Source of the DNA: Eubacterium sp. AM49-13BH
GTDB taxonomy: Bacteria; Bacillota; Clostridia; Lachnospirales; Lachnospiraceae
Direction of reading: 5' to 3'
Assembly (NCBI RefSeq): GCF_003464165.1
Contig: NZ_QSEK01000005.1
Coordinates: 39,652-103,651, forward strand
Length of the DNA: 64,000 nucleotides
The notes beneath the pieces were generated by a model that searched no databases, had not been told where the DNA came from, and was given only the letters and a program-made list of their open reading frames with translations. Positions 55,613-63,975 of the stretch are shown one piece after another; the first letter of the stretch is position 1, and every line of letters starts with the position of its first letter. Both the position numbers and the translations under genes were made by a program.

Positions 55613-57115
55613 ATGACTTTTAATGACAAGTTCAAATTCCTAATGGACATAACCAACACTAATAACACTACGCTTGCTACGGCAATCAACATTGATAATT
55701 CCGCAGTCAGCCTATACCGCAATGGCAAAAGAAAATGTCCCCGCAATAAAGACGTCCTAAGACGTATGGCGGACTATTTTGCCGGATTAATAAAACTTAA
55801 CTACCAGCGTAAGGCACTGGCTCTTGCAGCAGATTACTCCCGTTTTAACCATTCAAGACCTGTATCCGAATATTCAGAGATGCTTTATCAATGGCTTGCT
55901 GATGAGCTTCCCGTTCCAAGTAATCTCGTTGACAGCATTCTCAATGAGAATATTTCATCGTCATCAACTAACACAACACAAGGCATAAGAACAATTGATG
56001 TTGTACCTAATGCGACAAGTGTATTATACAGCTGTACCGGAAAACGCCAGGCGATTCTCAGTTTCATTAACTACCTTCTGACGCTCGAAGACCCAGCAAC
56101 AATATATGTATGGGTAGATGATGATGTGTACAGTATATTTGACAACAAAGACATTATAGATTTCCTGCAGGAACTTATTATGAAGCTGTTAGATTATGGG
56201 TATGAAATATGCCTTATCTCACCATCACCTGTTAACACAACACAATTTTTTGAAGAATTCTTCTATTGGATTCCTGCATTTCTTACAGGTCGTGTAAAAT
56301 CATATTATTATCCAAGAATGAGAGATAATCTTTTTTCTAAGATAAGCATAATATATCCAGGGTATGCAGCCGTATATTCAGACTGTCTTTCTTCGATTCC
56401 TGACAAGACATTTACTGTACTTACTGCAGAGTCAGCAATTGTCTCAACCAAAGAAGTTGAATTCAAGACATTTTTATCATACTGTCGTCCAACAATGAAT
56501 ATATACGAATCCGCTGAAGATGTCTCAACGTGTTTCCAGAAATTCCTAAACACCCATGCATCACATATACAGAAAGGTCTCTGCCTTCCTCCTGCTGCAA
56601 TGCCTTCAGAACTTATAGCACAATTCCTATCTGACAATCCTGACAGCCTCGGCGTTAGTATGAAAGCAGCTTACCAGCGTGAAATATTGTCTGATGGCAC
56701 ACGGAATATTGATATCTGTCCCCTGGCAACCGTCAGACAGATTATGACAGGTCGTGTTCCTGTAATTTTTCCTGTTATGAAACAGAATGTTCCTGTATAT
56801 TACACTCCTAAAACATATGCCATGCATCTTAGGAATATAATCAATATAATGGACACTCATCCTGATTATTATTTCGTTCCGATTGAATACAAACCTGACG
56901 ATAATGTATGCATAATCGTCAACGAAAGTTCTGAGGCACTTTTAATAAGAACTGCTTTCCCAAGCATGGTTTTTGATTTTAATCATCCACAGCTTGTGCA
57001 GAACTTTCAGGAATACCTTTACAGAATTGCCAATGGAGTTGGATATTCTGATATCAATCGTAAGAAAATACATGCACAATTAAAAGACCTTGTATCAGCA
57101 CTTGAAAAAATCTAG
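55613..57115 (+). CDS. 500-residue protein with N-terminal XRE-like HTH and unknown sensor domain
   Basis: Residues 1-60 read as a Cro/CI-like HTH (MTFNDKFKFLMDITN, TTLATAINIDNSAVSLYRNGKRKCP). The following 440 residues have no motif I recognise, no membrane helix and no Cys/His cluster. They show alternating hydrophobic strands (ATIYVWVDDDVY, YEICLISPSPVN, FTVLTAESAIV) suggesting an alpha/beta fold, perhaps Rossmann- or PLD-like. Start is nine bases after the TetR stop with AAGGAGA, so the two regulators are co-expressed. Probably a large ligand-sensing regulator; the family is unknown to me. Confidence 0.75.
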   Translation: MTFNDKFKFLMDITNTNNTTLATAINIDNSAVSLYRNGKRKCPRNKDVLRRMADYFAGLIKLNYQRKALALAADYSRFNHSRPVSEYSEMLYQWLADELPVPSNLVDSILNENISSSSTNTTQGIRTIDVVPNATSVLYSCTGKRQAILSFINYLLTLEDPATIYVWVDDDVYSIFDNKDIIDFLQELIMKLLDYGYEICLISPSPVNTTQFFEEFFYWIPAFLTGRVKSYYYPRMRDNLFSKISIIYPGYAAVYSDCLSSIPDKTFTVLTAESAIVSTKEVEFKTFLSYCRPTMNIYESAEDVSTCFQKFLNTHASHIQKGLCLPPAAMPSELIAQFLSDNPDSLGVSMKAAYQREILSDGTRNIDICPLATVRQIMTGRVPVIFPVMKQNVPVYYTPKTYAMHLRNIINIMDTHPDYYFVPIEYKPDDNVCIIVNESSEALLIRTAFPSMVFDFNHPQLVQNFQEYLYRIANGVGYSDINRKKIHAQLKDLVSALEKI

Positions 57116-57121
57116 AAAAAC

Positions 57122-57156
57122 CCCCGGAGTATTGTATCTATAACAACACTCCGGGG
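57122..57156. terminator. bidirectional terminator
   Basis: CCCCGGAGT / ACTCCGGGG stem extended by TTGT / AACA; TTTTT on the minus strand. Lies between convergent genes. Confidence 0.85.
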
Positions 57157-57191
57157 AACTTGTATCTTCTCATATCATTTTATTTCTTACA

Positions 57192-57749
57192 CTACTTCTT
57201 AAGCACATTTTTCTTTATATATTCAAATGTATACTCTTCACCTTTGTCTGCAAGCATCTGTAGGAGCTTATGAAGAAGCGCATCTGTTTCCGGATGCATA
57301 ATATAATGTCCAAGTCCTTTAATATAATAATCCAAAGGGTCTGAATCCTTATATTTTTCTTTGTTATATATCCTGCTGGCAGCAATCCTGTCACAGAACA
57401 TCTCAGCAACATATTTGACCGGCATCTTCATACCGGCAAGTACTGTTCTGCTACCGTCAACATCATAATCTATCCAGTATTCAAAATGATGCTTATTTCT
57501 GCCTTTATGATGCAGCCATGCCTTAGAAACCCCCTCATCTTCACGCTGTGCATTATTGGGACTTCTGTGTCCATCCTGATAATACTTCACTCCCGGTATA
57601 AATTCAGATGGCGAATACTTTGACAGATCATGCATCAGCCCCTGCCTGTAAATTCCAAGTTTAAAGCAGTATTTTCTTACCAGTCTTCTGTGCGCATTAA
57701 CTGTGTGAAGATGTCCATTGAAATTATGCAGCAACTTCTTCAATGTCAT
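57192..57749 (-). CDS. DUF5662 family protein
   Basis: 185 residues with several conserved His/Asp motifs (LMHDLSKYSPSEF, WLHHKGRNKHHFEYW, MFCDRIAASRIY). This matches the family known as DUF5662, common in Firmicutes, phages and their hosts; the HD-like His-Asp pairs suggest a metal site. Function is not established. Ribosome site GAGG. Confidence 0.8.
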   Translation of the reverse strand: MTLKKLLHNFNGHLHTVNAHRRLVRKYCFKLGIYRQGLMHDLSKYSPSEFIPGVKYYQDGHRSPNNAQREDEGVSKAWLHHKGRNKHHFEYWIDYDVDGSRTVLAGMKMPVKYVAEMFCDRIAASRIYNKEKYKDSDPLDYYIKGLGHYIMHPETDALLHKLLQMLADKGEEYTFEYIKKNVLKK

Positions 57750-57773
57750 ACAGCCTCATCCTTTCCATCTTCA

Positions 57774-58943
57774 TTATTCTATATACTCTTCCACATTTCT
57801 GTCTATAACCTCACCTGTATCCGGATTAACTGAAATGCCATTAACCACAAGTCTTTCATCAATCTGGATTACAAGACACTGTCTTCCATCAATAACCTGA
57901 GTACTTACAATGTCAGTTTTATCTGAATTAATCTTAATTACAACATCTGGCGTCTTTACTTCAAATTTCTTTCCAGATGAAACATTTGATGCAACCAGCT
58001 TTCCATGCTCTCCAGCAGCCATTTCAAAATGTTCCTCAAAATTCTCAAGCCTTTCTTCCTTAACGCCGCTCTTTTCAAGCAGATCCTTCATCTCATTTTT
58101 ATCAAGCATAACAGGCGCCGCACTTTCCTGCTTCTTCTCCTCTATAATCTGCTCAAGATTCTCGTGGATATTCTTCACAACCTGAAGGTCAGCTTCTTCA
58201 CCAAGTGCTTCGCTTACAAGCGATGTAAATGTTTCCTTCTGCTGCTTGGCAGGAAGCGGAACTGCGCAGTCAAGAAGGCAGTCAAGAAGCCCGTCTTCAA
58301 ACTCGCTCACATCTTTAGTATAAAACATCGTCATATCCTCATCTGCACTTCTCTTATTAAATGCAGGAAACAGAAATCCTACATCAGGCGCATCAACCAT
58401 ATGATTCTGCTTCTTATCGTGGAAATTATTATCCTCCTCATCATAGCCAAGCCCCGGCTTAGAAAGATTAACATGACATATACTGCATAAAATGTAGCTG
58501 TAAACCTCATCAGATGCATCTTCCATCTCAATATTATCAGTCGTAACCGTTGGAATGTCATACACCTGATTAATAAGAATAATCAGATAATTGCCAACAT
58601 AACTGTAATTATTAATAATCCTGTCATAGAATTCATCAAGAAGTCGTTCATCTTTAAGACCACTGTCTCTTAAGTTCATTAAAAATGTTCTTGCACCTTC
58701 ATCAGCATATGCATCAACATTAAACTTCATATCAATAAGATTCTTTCCCGGTGTACCTGAAAGAGTCTTCTTAAATATATCAAAATATTTGTGCTTCTCT
58801 TCTTCTGGAAGATTAAGAAAATTCTCATTAAACTGTGTTATTTTATTTCGCTCGCCATCAACATAGCAGCCGCATAATCTTAATATTCCACAATTCTCTA
58901 ATGTATATTGTGATTTAATTTCATTAAGTTCTTTTCTTGTCAT
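57774..58943 (-). CDS. DUF4317 family protein
   Basis: 389 residues from the ATG after GGAG. The start MTRKELNEIKSQYTLENCGI and the CGCYVDGERNKI block are typical of DUF4317, a family largely confined to Clostridia. Cytosolic and acidic; no catalytic motif recognised. It lies 24 bases upstream of the DUF5662 gene on the same strand. Confidence 0.82.
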   Translation of the reverse strand: MTRKELNEIKSQYTLENCGILRLCGCYVDGERNKITQFNENFLNLPEEEKHKYFDIFKKTLSGTPGKNLIDMKFNVDAYADEGARTFLMNLRDSGLKDERLLDEFYDRIINNYSYVGNYLIILINQVYDIPTVTTDNIEMEDASDEVYSYILCSICHVNLSKPGLGYDEEDNNFHDKKQNHMVDAPDVGFLFPAFNKRSADEDMTMFYTKDVSEFEDGLLDCLLDCAVPLPAKQQKETFTSLVSEALGEEADLQVVKNIHENLEQIIEEKKQESAAPVMLDKNEMKDLLEKSGVKEERLENFEEHFEMAAGEHGKLVASNVSSGKKFEVKTPDVVIKINSDKTDIVSTQVIDGRQCLVIQIDERLVVNGISVNPDTGEVIDRNVEEYIE

Positions 58944-59079
58944 GATTAACTCCATCTTAGAAATTCTGTGCATATCATTAAATATAACAACGTTGGGATA
59001 TTATAACACATTTTATTTCTCCGCAGTGTACTTTCCATGTACATTCTCATAGCTTACTGCTACAGTATTCCAGCATATA

Positions 59080-59229
59080 AAAAACTTCCCCGGTTCTGGG
59101 GGAACCGGGGATGAGTAGAGGGGATAGAAATATAGTCAAATATAAGGAATTATGGAGTTATCCTTATATCTTTGTGTAATGTTATCAGCAAAGGCAATCA
59201 AACTCATTCAAACAAATTCAATTTTTCTC
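59080..59229 (-). ncRNA. candidate small RNA of about 150 nt
   Basis: Minus-strand TTGACA (59260-59265), 17 bases, TATAAA (59237-59242) predict a start near 59229. The transcript would contain an ATATAAGGA / TCCTTATAT hairpin and end at a TCCCCGGTTC / GAACCGGGGA stem with six T's. A 23-codon ORF inside lacks a ribosome site. It is located downstream of sdaAA; no known RNA family was recognised. Confidence 0.5.
59087..59111 (-). terminator. terminator (serine dehydratase operon and/or small RNA)
   Basis: Ten-base stem TCCCCGGTTC / GAACCGGGGA with a five-base loop, TTTTTT on the minus strand. Confidence 0.88.
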
Positions 59230-59335
59230 GCTTTCATTTATATTATAGCATATTATTTATGTCAATCAACAGATTTTTTGCTAAATTTCGAAAAAAAACA
59301 GTATTTTTGTCGAATTTTTGTCAATTTTTATGACA

Positions 59336-60217
59336 TTAGTTGTCAATATTATTTATTTCCTCCTTATACCCCCTTGCAGTGGGTGTTATTGCCAGTCCTC
59401 CTTCTCCGGTTTCTTTAAGACATGCTGGCATGTCATCTCCTATTCTTCTCATGGAATCTATGACCTCATCAGCAGGAATTACGCTTTTAATACCTGCCAT
59501 TGTCATCTGTGCTGCTGTAATCGCATTGACAGCCCCAGAAACATTTCTCTTAATACATGGAACTTCAACTAGACCACACACTGGATCACATGTAAGTCCG
59601 AGCATGCTCTTTAACGCAAGTGCAAGCGCATTGGCACAGCCTTTGCTGTCTGCTCCCTGCATATATGCAAGTCCAGCAGCTGCCATTGCACTTGCTGAAC
59701 CAATCTCTGCCTGACAGCCTCCTGCCGCTCCTGCAATAGATGCATTTTCAGCAATCACTGCTCCAATTCCTGCAGCAATTAAAAGTGCTTTAACACATTC
59801 CTCTTCCGTAACATTAAAACATTTTTCATAAGACAACAACACGGCTGGTATAACGCCACACGACCCCGCGGTAGGCGCAGCAACAATTCTTTTCATGCAT
59901 GCATTGGATTCACCCATTTTAAGTGCCTTCTCCATAACCATGCCTATGAAATCTCCACATATATTATTGCCCGACTCATTATACTGTCGCATTCTGTATC
60001 CGTCGCCGCCTGCCATTCCACTTGGCGATTTTAGCTGCCAGTCGTATAATTCATCTGCACTTTTCATTGCCCGGTACATCTGCTTCATCTGTGCAAATAC
60101 ATCACGTTCTGACATCATTTTGTCCTGTGCCTGTCCCGTAAGAACAACCTGCCAGATTTCCTGATTATTATCTATGCTTAATTTTACAAGGTCACTTATT
60201 GAATGATATTCTGCCAT
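59336..60217 (-). CDS. sdaAA: L-serine dehydratase, iron-sulfur-dependent, alpha subunit
   Basis: 293 residues from the ATG after AGGAGG. It deaminates L-serine to pyruvate and ammonia using an oxygen-labile [4Fe-4S] cluster. Cys ligands lie in APTAGSCGVIPA and DPVCGLVEVPC. AGSCGVIPAVLL and NASIAGAAGGCQAEIGSASAMAA are family blocks. The beta subunit gene is upstream on the same strand. Confidence 0.95.
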   Translation of the reverse strand: MAEYHSISDLVKLSIDNNQEIWQVVLTGQAQDKMMSERDVFAQMKQMYRAMKSADELYDWQLKSPSGMAGGDGYRMRQYNESGNNICGDFIGMVMEKALKMGESNACMKRIVAAPTAGSCGVIPAVLLSYEKCFNVTEEECVKALLIAAGIGAVIAENASIAGAAGGCQAEIGSASAMAAAGLAYMQGADSKGCANALALALKSMLGLTCDPVCGLVEVPCIKRNVSGAVNAITAAQMTMAGIKSVIPADEVIDSMRRIGDDMPACLKETGEGGLAITPTARGYKEEINNIDN

Positions 60218-60323
60218 AAAACCTCCTGCTTTTGATAACTCCAATTACTATATTCAATATCTATATTTAATTACAACATTTATCTTTGATTAAAATGTTA
60301 TATCACATTGTCATATCATGCAT

Positions 60324-60983
60324 TCACATCATACCAAGATAAGTCACTTTAACAACCCCTTCCGCATGCCTTAACCAGTTAATTCCGTCCTCTGGTACTT
60401 CCTGGTCGCATTCAAGCACCATAACAGAATTACCGCCCCTGTTGGCCCTGTATAACTGCATTGTGGCAATATTGACAGATTTATGTGCAAGCATTGAAGT
60501 AACTTCCGCAACATGCCCTGGCTGATCCATATTATGAACAACCAGAGTCGGGTAATCTCCTGAGAAATTCGTAGTAATTCCGTCAATCTGTGCAATATTA
60601 ATTCTCGAACCACCAAGCGACTCCCCTACAATTTCAAGTTTTTTCCCAGTTACTGATGTAAGCAGAATCTGTGCTGTATTCGGATGTGCCTCTCTTAATG
60701 TTGATTTCCCAAAAACAACTTCTATGCCATGCTCCTTAGCAATCTCAAAACTATTTGGAATTCTCATGTCATCAGGCTTCATTCCAAGCAATCCTGCCAC
60801 AATGGCCTTTCTTGTTCCATGCCCCTTTCCAGTTGCCAGAAACGACCCGTATAAAAGTATCTCAGCTTTTGCTATAGGTTCTCCCATAAGTTTGCCAGCT
60901 ATATATCCGATTCGTACTGCTCCGGCAGTATGTGAACTTGACGGACCAACCATCACAGGACCTATTATGTCAAATATATCCAT
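60324..60983 (-). CDS. sdaAB: L-serine dehydratase, iron-sulfur-dependent, beta subunit
   Basis: 219 residues. GPVMVGPSSSHTAGAVRIG at residues 7-25 is the family's serine-binding motif. The C-terminal ACT domain (PTLVVHNMDQPGHVAEVTSMLA) starts near residue 146. Pairs with the alpha subunit 107 bases downstream. Confidence 0.95.
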   Translation of the reverse strand: MDIFDIIGPVMVGPSSSHTAGAVRIGYIAGKLMGEPIAKAEILLYGSFLATGKGHGTRKAIVAGLLGMKPDDMRIPNSFEIAKEHGIEVVFGKSTLREAHPNTAQILLTSVTGKKLEIVGESLGGSRINIAQIDGITTNFSGDYPTLVVHNMDQPGHVAEVTSMLAHKSVNIATMQLYRANRGGNSVMVLECDQEVPEDGINWLRHAEGVVKVTYLGMM

Positions 60984-61060
60984 ACAATATCCTTCTTTCC
61001 ATTTAATTCAAAACATTTTATTTCAGATGTTCATCTAAATGTTCAATATATCTTAAAAAA

Positions 61061-61089
61061 GCCATCGCTCCCTGCATGGAAGCGATGGC
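61061..61089 (-). terminator. terminator of the MATE exporter gene
   Basis: Nine-base stem GCCATCGCT / AGCGATGGC with TTTTTT on the minus strand. Confidence 0.9.
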
Positions 61090-61116
61090 ATCTTTGCTAT
61101 CTTCATCTTTAGAATA

Positions 61117-62457
61117 CTATTCTGGAAGCTTTTTGTAAAGTGTAAAATACATAGTTGTGAAGCTTGCCAGACCTCCTATTGCGTTAGAAATTGGCTCAGC
61201 AATAAACACGCCTTCAACGCCAAGCCCCAACATAGGAAGTACAATTGTAAGTGGTACAACAATAATTACTTTTCTGAATATTGAAAAAAATACTGCTCTC
61301 TTGGCACATCCTAATGCTGTAAATGTTGATTGTCCCACGAACTGGAACGACATAAAGAAAAAGCCAAAGAAATACAGCTTTAATGCATGTTCTCCTAAAC
61401 TTATCATAGTCTTATCAGTTGTGAATACCGACAGAATTTCTTTAGGAAATATAATTACAGCCAGCCACACAACAAGCATATATAAAAATCCTATTGCTGC
61501 CGTGAATCTTATAGCTTTTCTGACTCTCTCATACTGTTTTGCTCCATAATTGTACCCAAGAACAGGTTGTGCACCACTTCCAAGCGTACTTCCTGGAACA
61601 GAAAGAATCTCCCTGACAGAGTTAATTACAGTCATAATTCCAACGTACATGTCTCCACCATACATAAACAGCATTTTATTGCAGACAATCTGCACAAGGC
61701 AGTTAGTTCCCTGCATAACAAATCCCGATATACCAAGAGATGTTATCTTCCCAACCATACCAGCCTTCAGAATCAAATTTTCTTTTTTTATATGGTAAAA
61801 CGTCTTCTTCCCGATAAAAAAGCTTACAACCCATACAAATGAAACTCCCTGACTTATAACAGTAGCTATCGCTGCACCATAGACTCCCATATGTAATCCG
61901 TATATGAATATTGGATCAAGAATAAGATTAATAACTGCGCCGAGCATAACAGTCATCATTCCTTTTTGTGGATACCCCTGTGCATTAATAAAGCCGTTAA
62001 GCCCCGTTGATAGTACTGAAAACATTGTACCAAGAAGATATATTTTAAGATACTGGTCAGCATATACATATGTTTCTTCACTTGCCCCAAAAATGAAAAG
62101 CACAGGTCTTTTAAAAATGTAACATAAAACCATAAGAACAATTGATGTAATTGTCAGCAATGAAACAACCTGACCTAATATGAGCTCAGCTTTCTTTTCC
62201 TCTTTAGCACCTCTTGCCATAGAAAAAAGCGGCACACCACCTGTTGAAAACAGATTAGTAAATGCCGCAACAAGTGTCGTAATAGGAAAAACCAGACCGA
62301 TTCCCGTCAAAGCATTGCTTCCAATAACTGGAAGACGTCCGATATATATACGATCCACCACATTATACAGAATCTGTATAAGCTGTGCGACCATTAGAGG
62401 AATCGCCTGATTAATAACATTCTTCCAGACTTTTCCCTGTGAAAAATCATTGCTCAT
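61117..62457 (-). CDS. MATE family efflux transporter
   Basis: 446 residues, twelve hydrophobic segments. The N-terminal IPLMVAQLIQILYNVVDRIYIGRL and the internal repeat FQFVGQSTFTALGC are typical of MATE (NorM/DinF-like) cation-coupled drug exporters. Its ATG overlaps the stop of the preceding small gene (TAATG), so translation is coupled. Substrate unknown. Confidence 0.92.
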   Translation of the reverse strand: MSNDFSQGKVWKNVINQAIPLMVAQLIQILYNVVDRIYIGRLPVIGSNALTGIGLVFPITTLVAAFTNLFSTGGVPLFSMARGAKEEKKAELILGQVVSLLTITSIVLMVLCYIFKRPVLFIFGASEETYVYADQYLKIYLLGTMFSVLSTGLNGFINAQGYPQKGMMTVMLGAVINLILDPIFIYGLHMGVYGAAIATVISQGVSFVWVVSFFIGKKTFYHIKKENLILKAGMVGKITSLGISGFVMQGTNCLVQIVCNKMLFMYGGDMYVGIMTVINSVREILSVPGSTLGSGAQPVLGYNYGAKQYERVRKAIRFTAAIGFLYMLVVWLAVIIFPKEILSVFTTDKTMISLGEHALKLYFFGFFFMSFQFVGQSTFTALGCAKRAVFFSIFRKVIIVVPLTIVLPMLGLGVEGVFIAEPISNAIGGLASFTTMYFTLYKKLPE

Positions 62458-62786
62458 TATAGTCCCTCATCATTCGAATGTTCTGTAATATCTTTAGCAT
62501 CTACGATGATATCTGGTGCTGTTCTACCTTTTGAAGATGTTCCTGAAGCCTTAGATGAAGCTCCTCCAGCCTTACTCTTGTAACCTGCAACAATCTCTCC
62601 AGCTACTTCTCCAAGCTTATTTCCTGCCTTTTTTATACCTTTTTCAGCTGTTTTTGCAACCTTCACAGCCTTCTTATCAATTTCCTTTTCCTTAACAAAT
62701 GAAGAAGCCTTATCAGCTGCCTTATTAGTTGCATCTACAGCCTTTCCAATCCCATTTAAAACCTTTTCCTTATTAATCAGACTCAT
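62457..62786 (-). CDS. small Lys/Ala-rich protein of unknown function
   Basis: 109 residues from the ATG after AAAGGAG. A long amphipathic charged helix (KAVDATNKAADKASSFVKEKE and following) is followed by a Ser/Gly/Lys-rich linker (GGASSKASGTSSKG) and an acidic tail. It resembles histone-H1-like or apolipoprotein-like low-complexity proteins and has no recognised family. Translationally coupled to the MATE gene. Confidence 0.7.
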   Translation of the reverse strand: MSLINKEKVLNGIGKAVDATNKAADKASSFVKEKEIDKKAVKVAKTAEKGIKKAGNKLGEVAGEIVAGYKSKAGGASSKASGTSSKGRTAPDIIVDAKDITEHSNDEGL

Positions 62787-62867
62787 AATTAATCTCCTTT
62801 CCATGTACCTGACATGTCCTTAATACATTCAGTTTCCATGCAATAAGTTCCTGTTTAATAATTATTG

Positions 62868-63584
62868 TCAATATTTCAGTGTAATTACTGAATTTATCTT
62901 ATCCGTATTTAGTGATATTATACATCCATTGTCAATCTGGTAAAAATGTGCCTTAACCTCGTCATTTTTCAGCAATTCTTTACGATATTCGATACTTACA
63001 AAGTTAAATTGTGGTCCATAAAAATATTCTTCTGGCATAACGTCATATGCTGCATCCAGATAACTTATATTATGCATGTGTCCAAGATAATCCACATCTC
63101 TTCTTAGAATATTATATAGAATTTCATCATAATCTGTATCAGGAAGGTCAACTTTCGTTATTTTCTCAGCAAATACACGTCTTTCTGGTTCAGATTCATA
63201 TCTATTCATAATTTCTGGAGTAATTCTTACCGGTCTCCTTCTGTTCATATCCATATATATCCAGCGTGAAGTAGCAATAACGATAGTTTTGCCATTTTTG
63301 TCTGTAATCTTAAAATCTCTCTCCGCAAAGAGCTTATCAGCTGATGTTGACCATGTATATACAGTTAATTCATCATTATATTCAGGACGTTTAATAATCT
63401 GCATTTGCCAGTTAAGAACTACCCACGCACAGCCCGTTTCACTTATTTCATTGAGGCCAAGGCCAACAGTTGCCGAATGTAAACCGGCAATATTCTCAAG
63501 AATAGTAAGAATTGCCTTATTAGTTGCCTTATTTTCTCTTCCACAGTCCTCAAGACCAATTCTGTATGTGTAATTAAATACCAT
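62868..63584 (-). CDS. acyl-ACP thioesterase (FatA/FatB-like)
   Basis: 238 residues, double-hotdog thioesterase of the bacterial acyl-ACP thioesterase family. The N-terminal hotdog has LGLNEISETGCAWVVLNWQMQI, and the C-terminal one has the catalytic region DYLGHMHNISYLD with His. The plant-type Asn of the D-x-N-x-H motif is replaced by Leu, as is seen in some bacterial members. It releases free fatty acids from ACP. Monocistronic, ribosome site GAGG. Confidence 0.9.
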   Translation of the reverse strand: MVFNYTYRIGLEDCGRENKATNKAILTILENIAGLHSATVGLGLNEISETGCAWVVLNWQMQIIKRPEYNDELTVYTWSTSADKLFAERDFKITDKNGKTIVIATSRWIYMDMNRRRPVRITPEIMNRYESEPERRVFAEKITKVDLPDTDYDEILYNILRRDVDYLGHMHNISYLDAAYDVMPEEYFYGPQFNFVSIEYRKELLKNDEVKAHFYQIDNGCIISLNTDKINSVITLKY

Positions 63585-63709
63585 AATAACCTCATAAACT
63601 CATAAAATATCATTTGTCTGTCAATTATAACGTTAGTTCATAGATAACTCAAGTGATGTAGTAAAGAATTGTGTCACTAAACTCTTTCAGACACAATATC
63701 TTGTAAAAA

Positions 63710-63725
63710 TGTTTCACATGAAACA
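63710..63725. promoter_or_regulatory. parS-like palindrome
   Basis: TGTTTCACATGAAACA differs from the Firmicute parS consensus TGTTTCACGTGAAACA by one base. It could bind ParB/Spo0J weakly. Only one copy was seen. Confidence 0.45.
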
Positions 63726-63790
63726 TTAAAAACATATGTTCTTTATTGTCGTAATGATTGTGTTTAATTTAAACCATTTTGTCTATTATT

Positions 63791-63926
63791 TGAACTGAGT
63801 TCATTTTTTATTGAAATTTGCCCCGACACTGTGATCGCTTTTCCCTATTATTTGAACTGAGTTCATTTTTTATTTATAATTTCCCTGATTAAAAATAATT
63901 TTGCTTCATATTTTGAACTCAGTTCA
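63791..63926. repeat. three evenly spaced 13-bp palindromes (TGAACTSAGTTCA)
   Basis: Copies at 63791-63803, 63853-63865 and 63914-63926, spacing 62 and 61 bases. Copies one and two share flanks (TATTATT before, CATTTTTTATT after). Likely a multi-site operator for a gene beyond the right edge, or a tandem repeat. No ORF here. Confidence 0.75.
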
Positions 63927-63975
63927 CTTTTAAAGTCTTATTCCTTATGTTCACTTTTAAAGTCTTATTCCTTAT
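63922..63975. repeat. exact 27-bp tandem duplication
   Basis: Two identical 27-base units (beginning GTTCACTTTTAAAG) at 63922-63948 and 63949-63975. The first overlaps the third palindrome, and the second carries its half-site. Confidence 0.9.

Noticed and set aside
59160-59200. 23-codon ORF (MSLIAFADN...) inside the candidate small RNA
   Set aside because: No ribosome site upstream, and there is no sign of selection on the frame.
63791-63975. Repeats at the right end considered as a CRISPR array
   Set aside because: The repeated unit is a 13-bp palindrome with partly conserved flanks and a 27-bp exact tandem copy; there are no unique spacers of constant length between direct repeats of about 30 bases.
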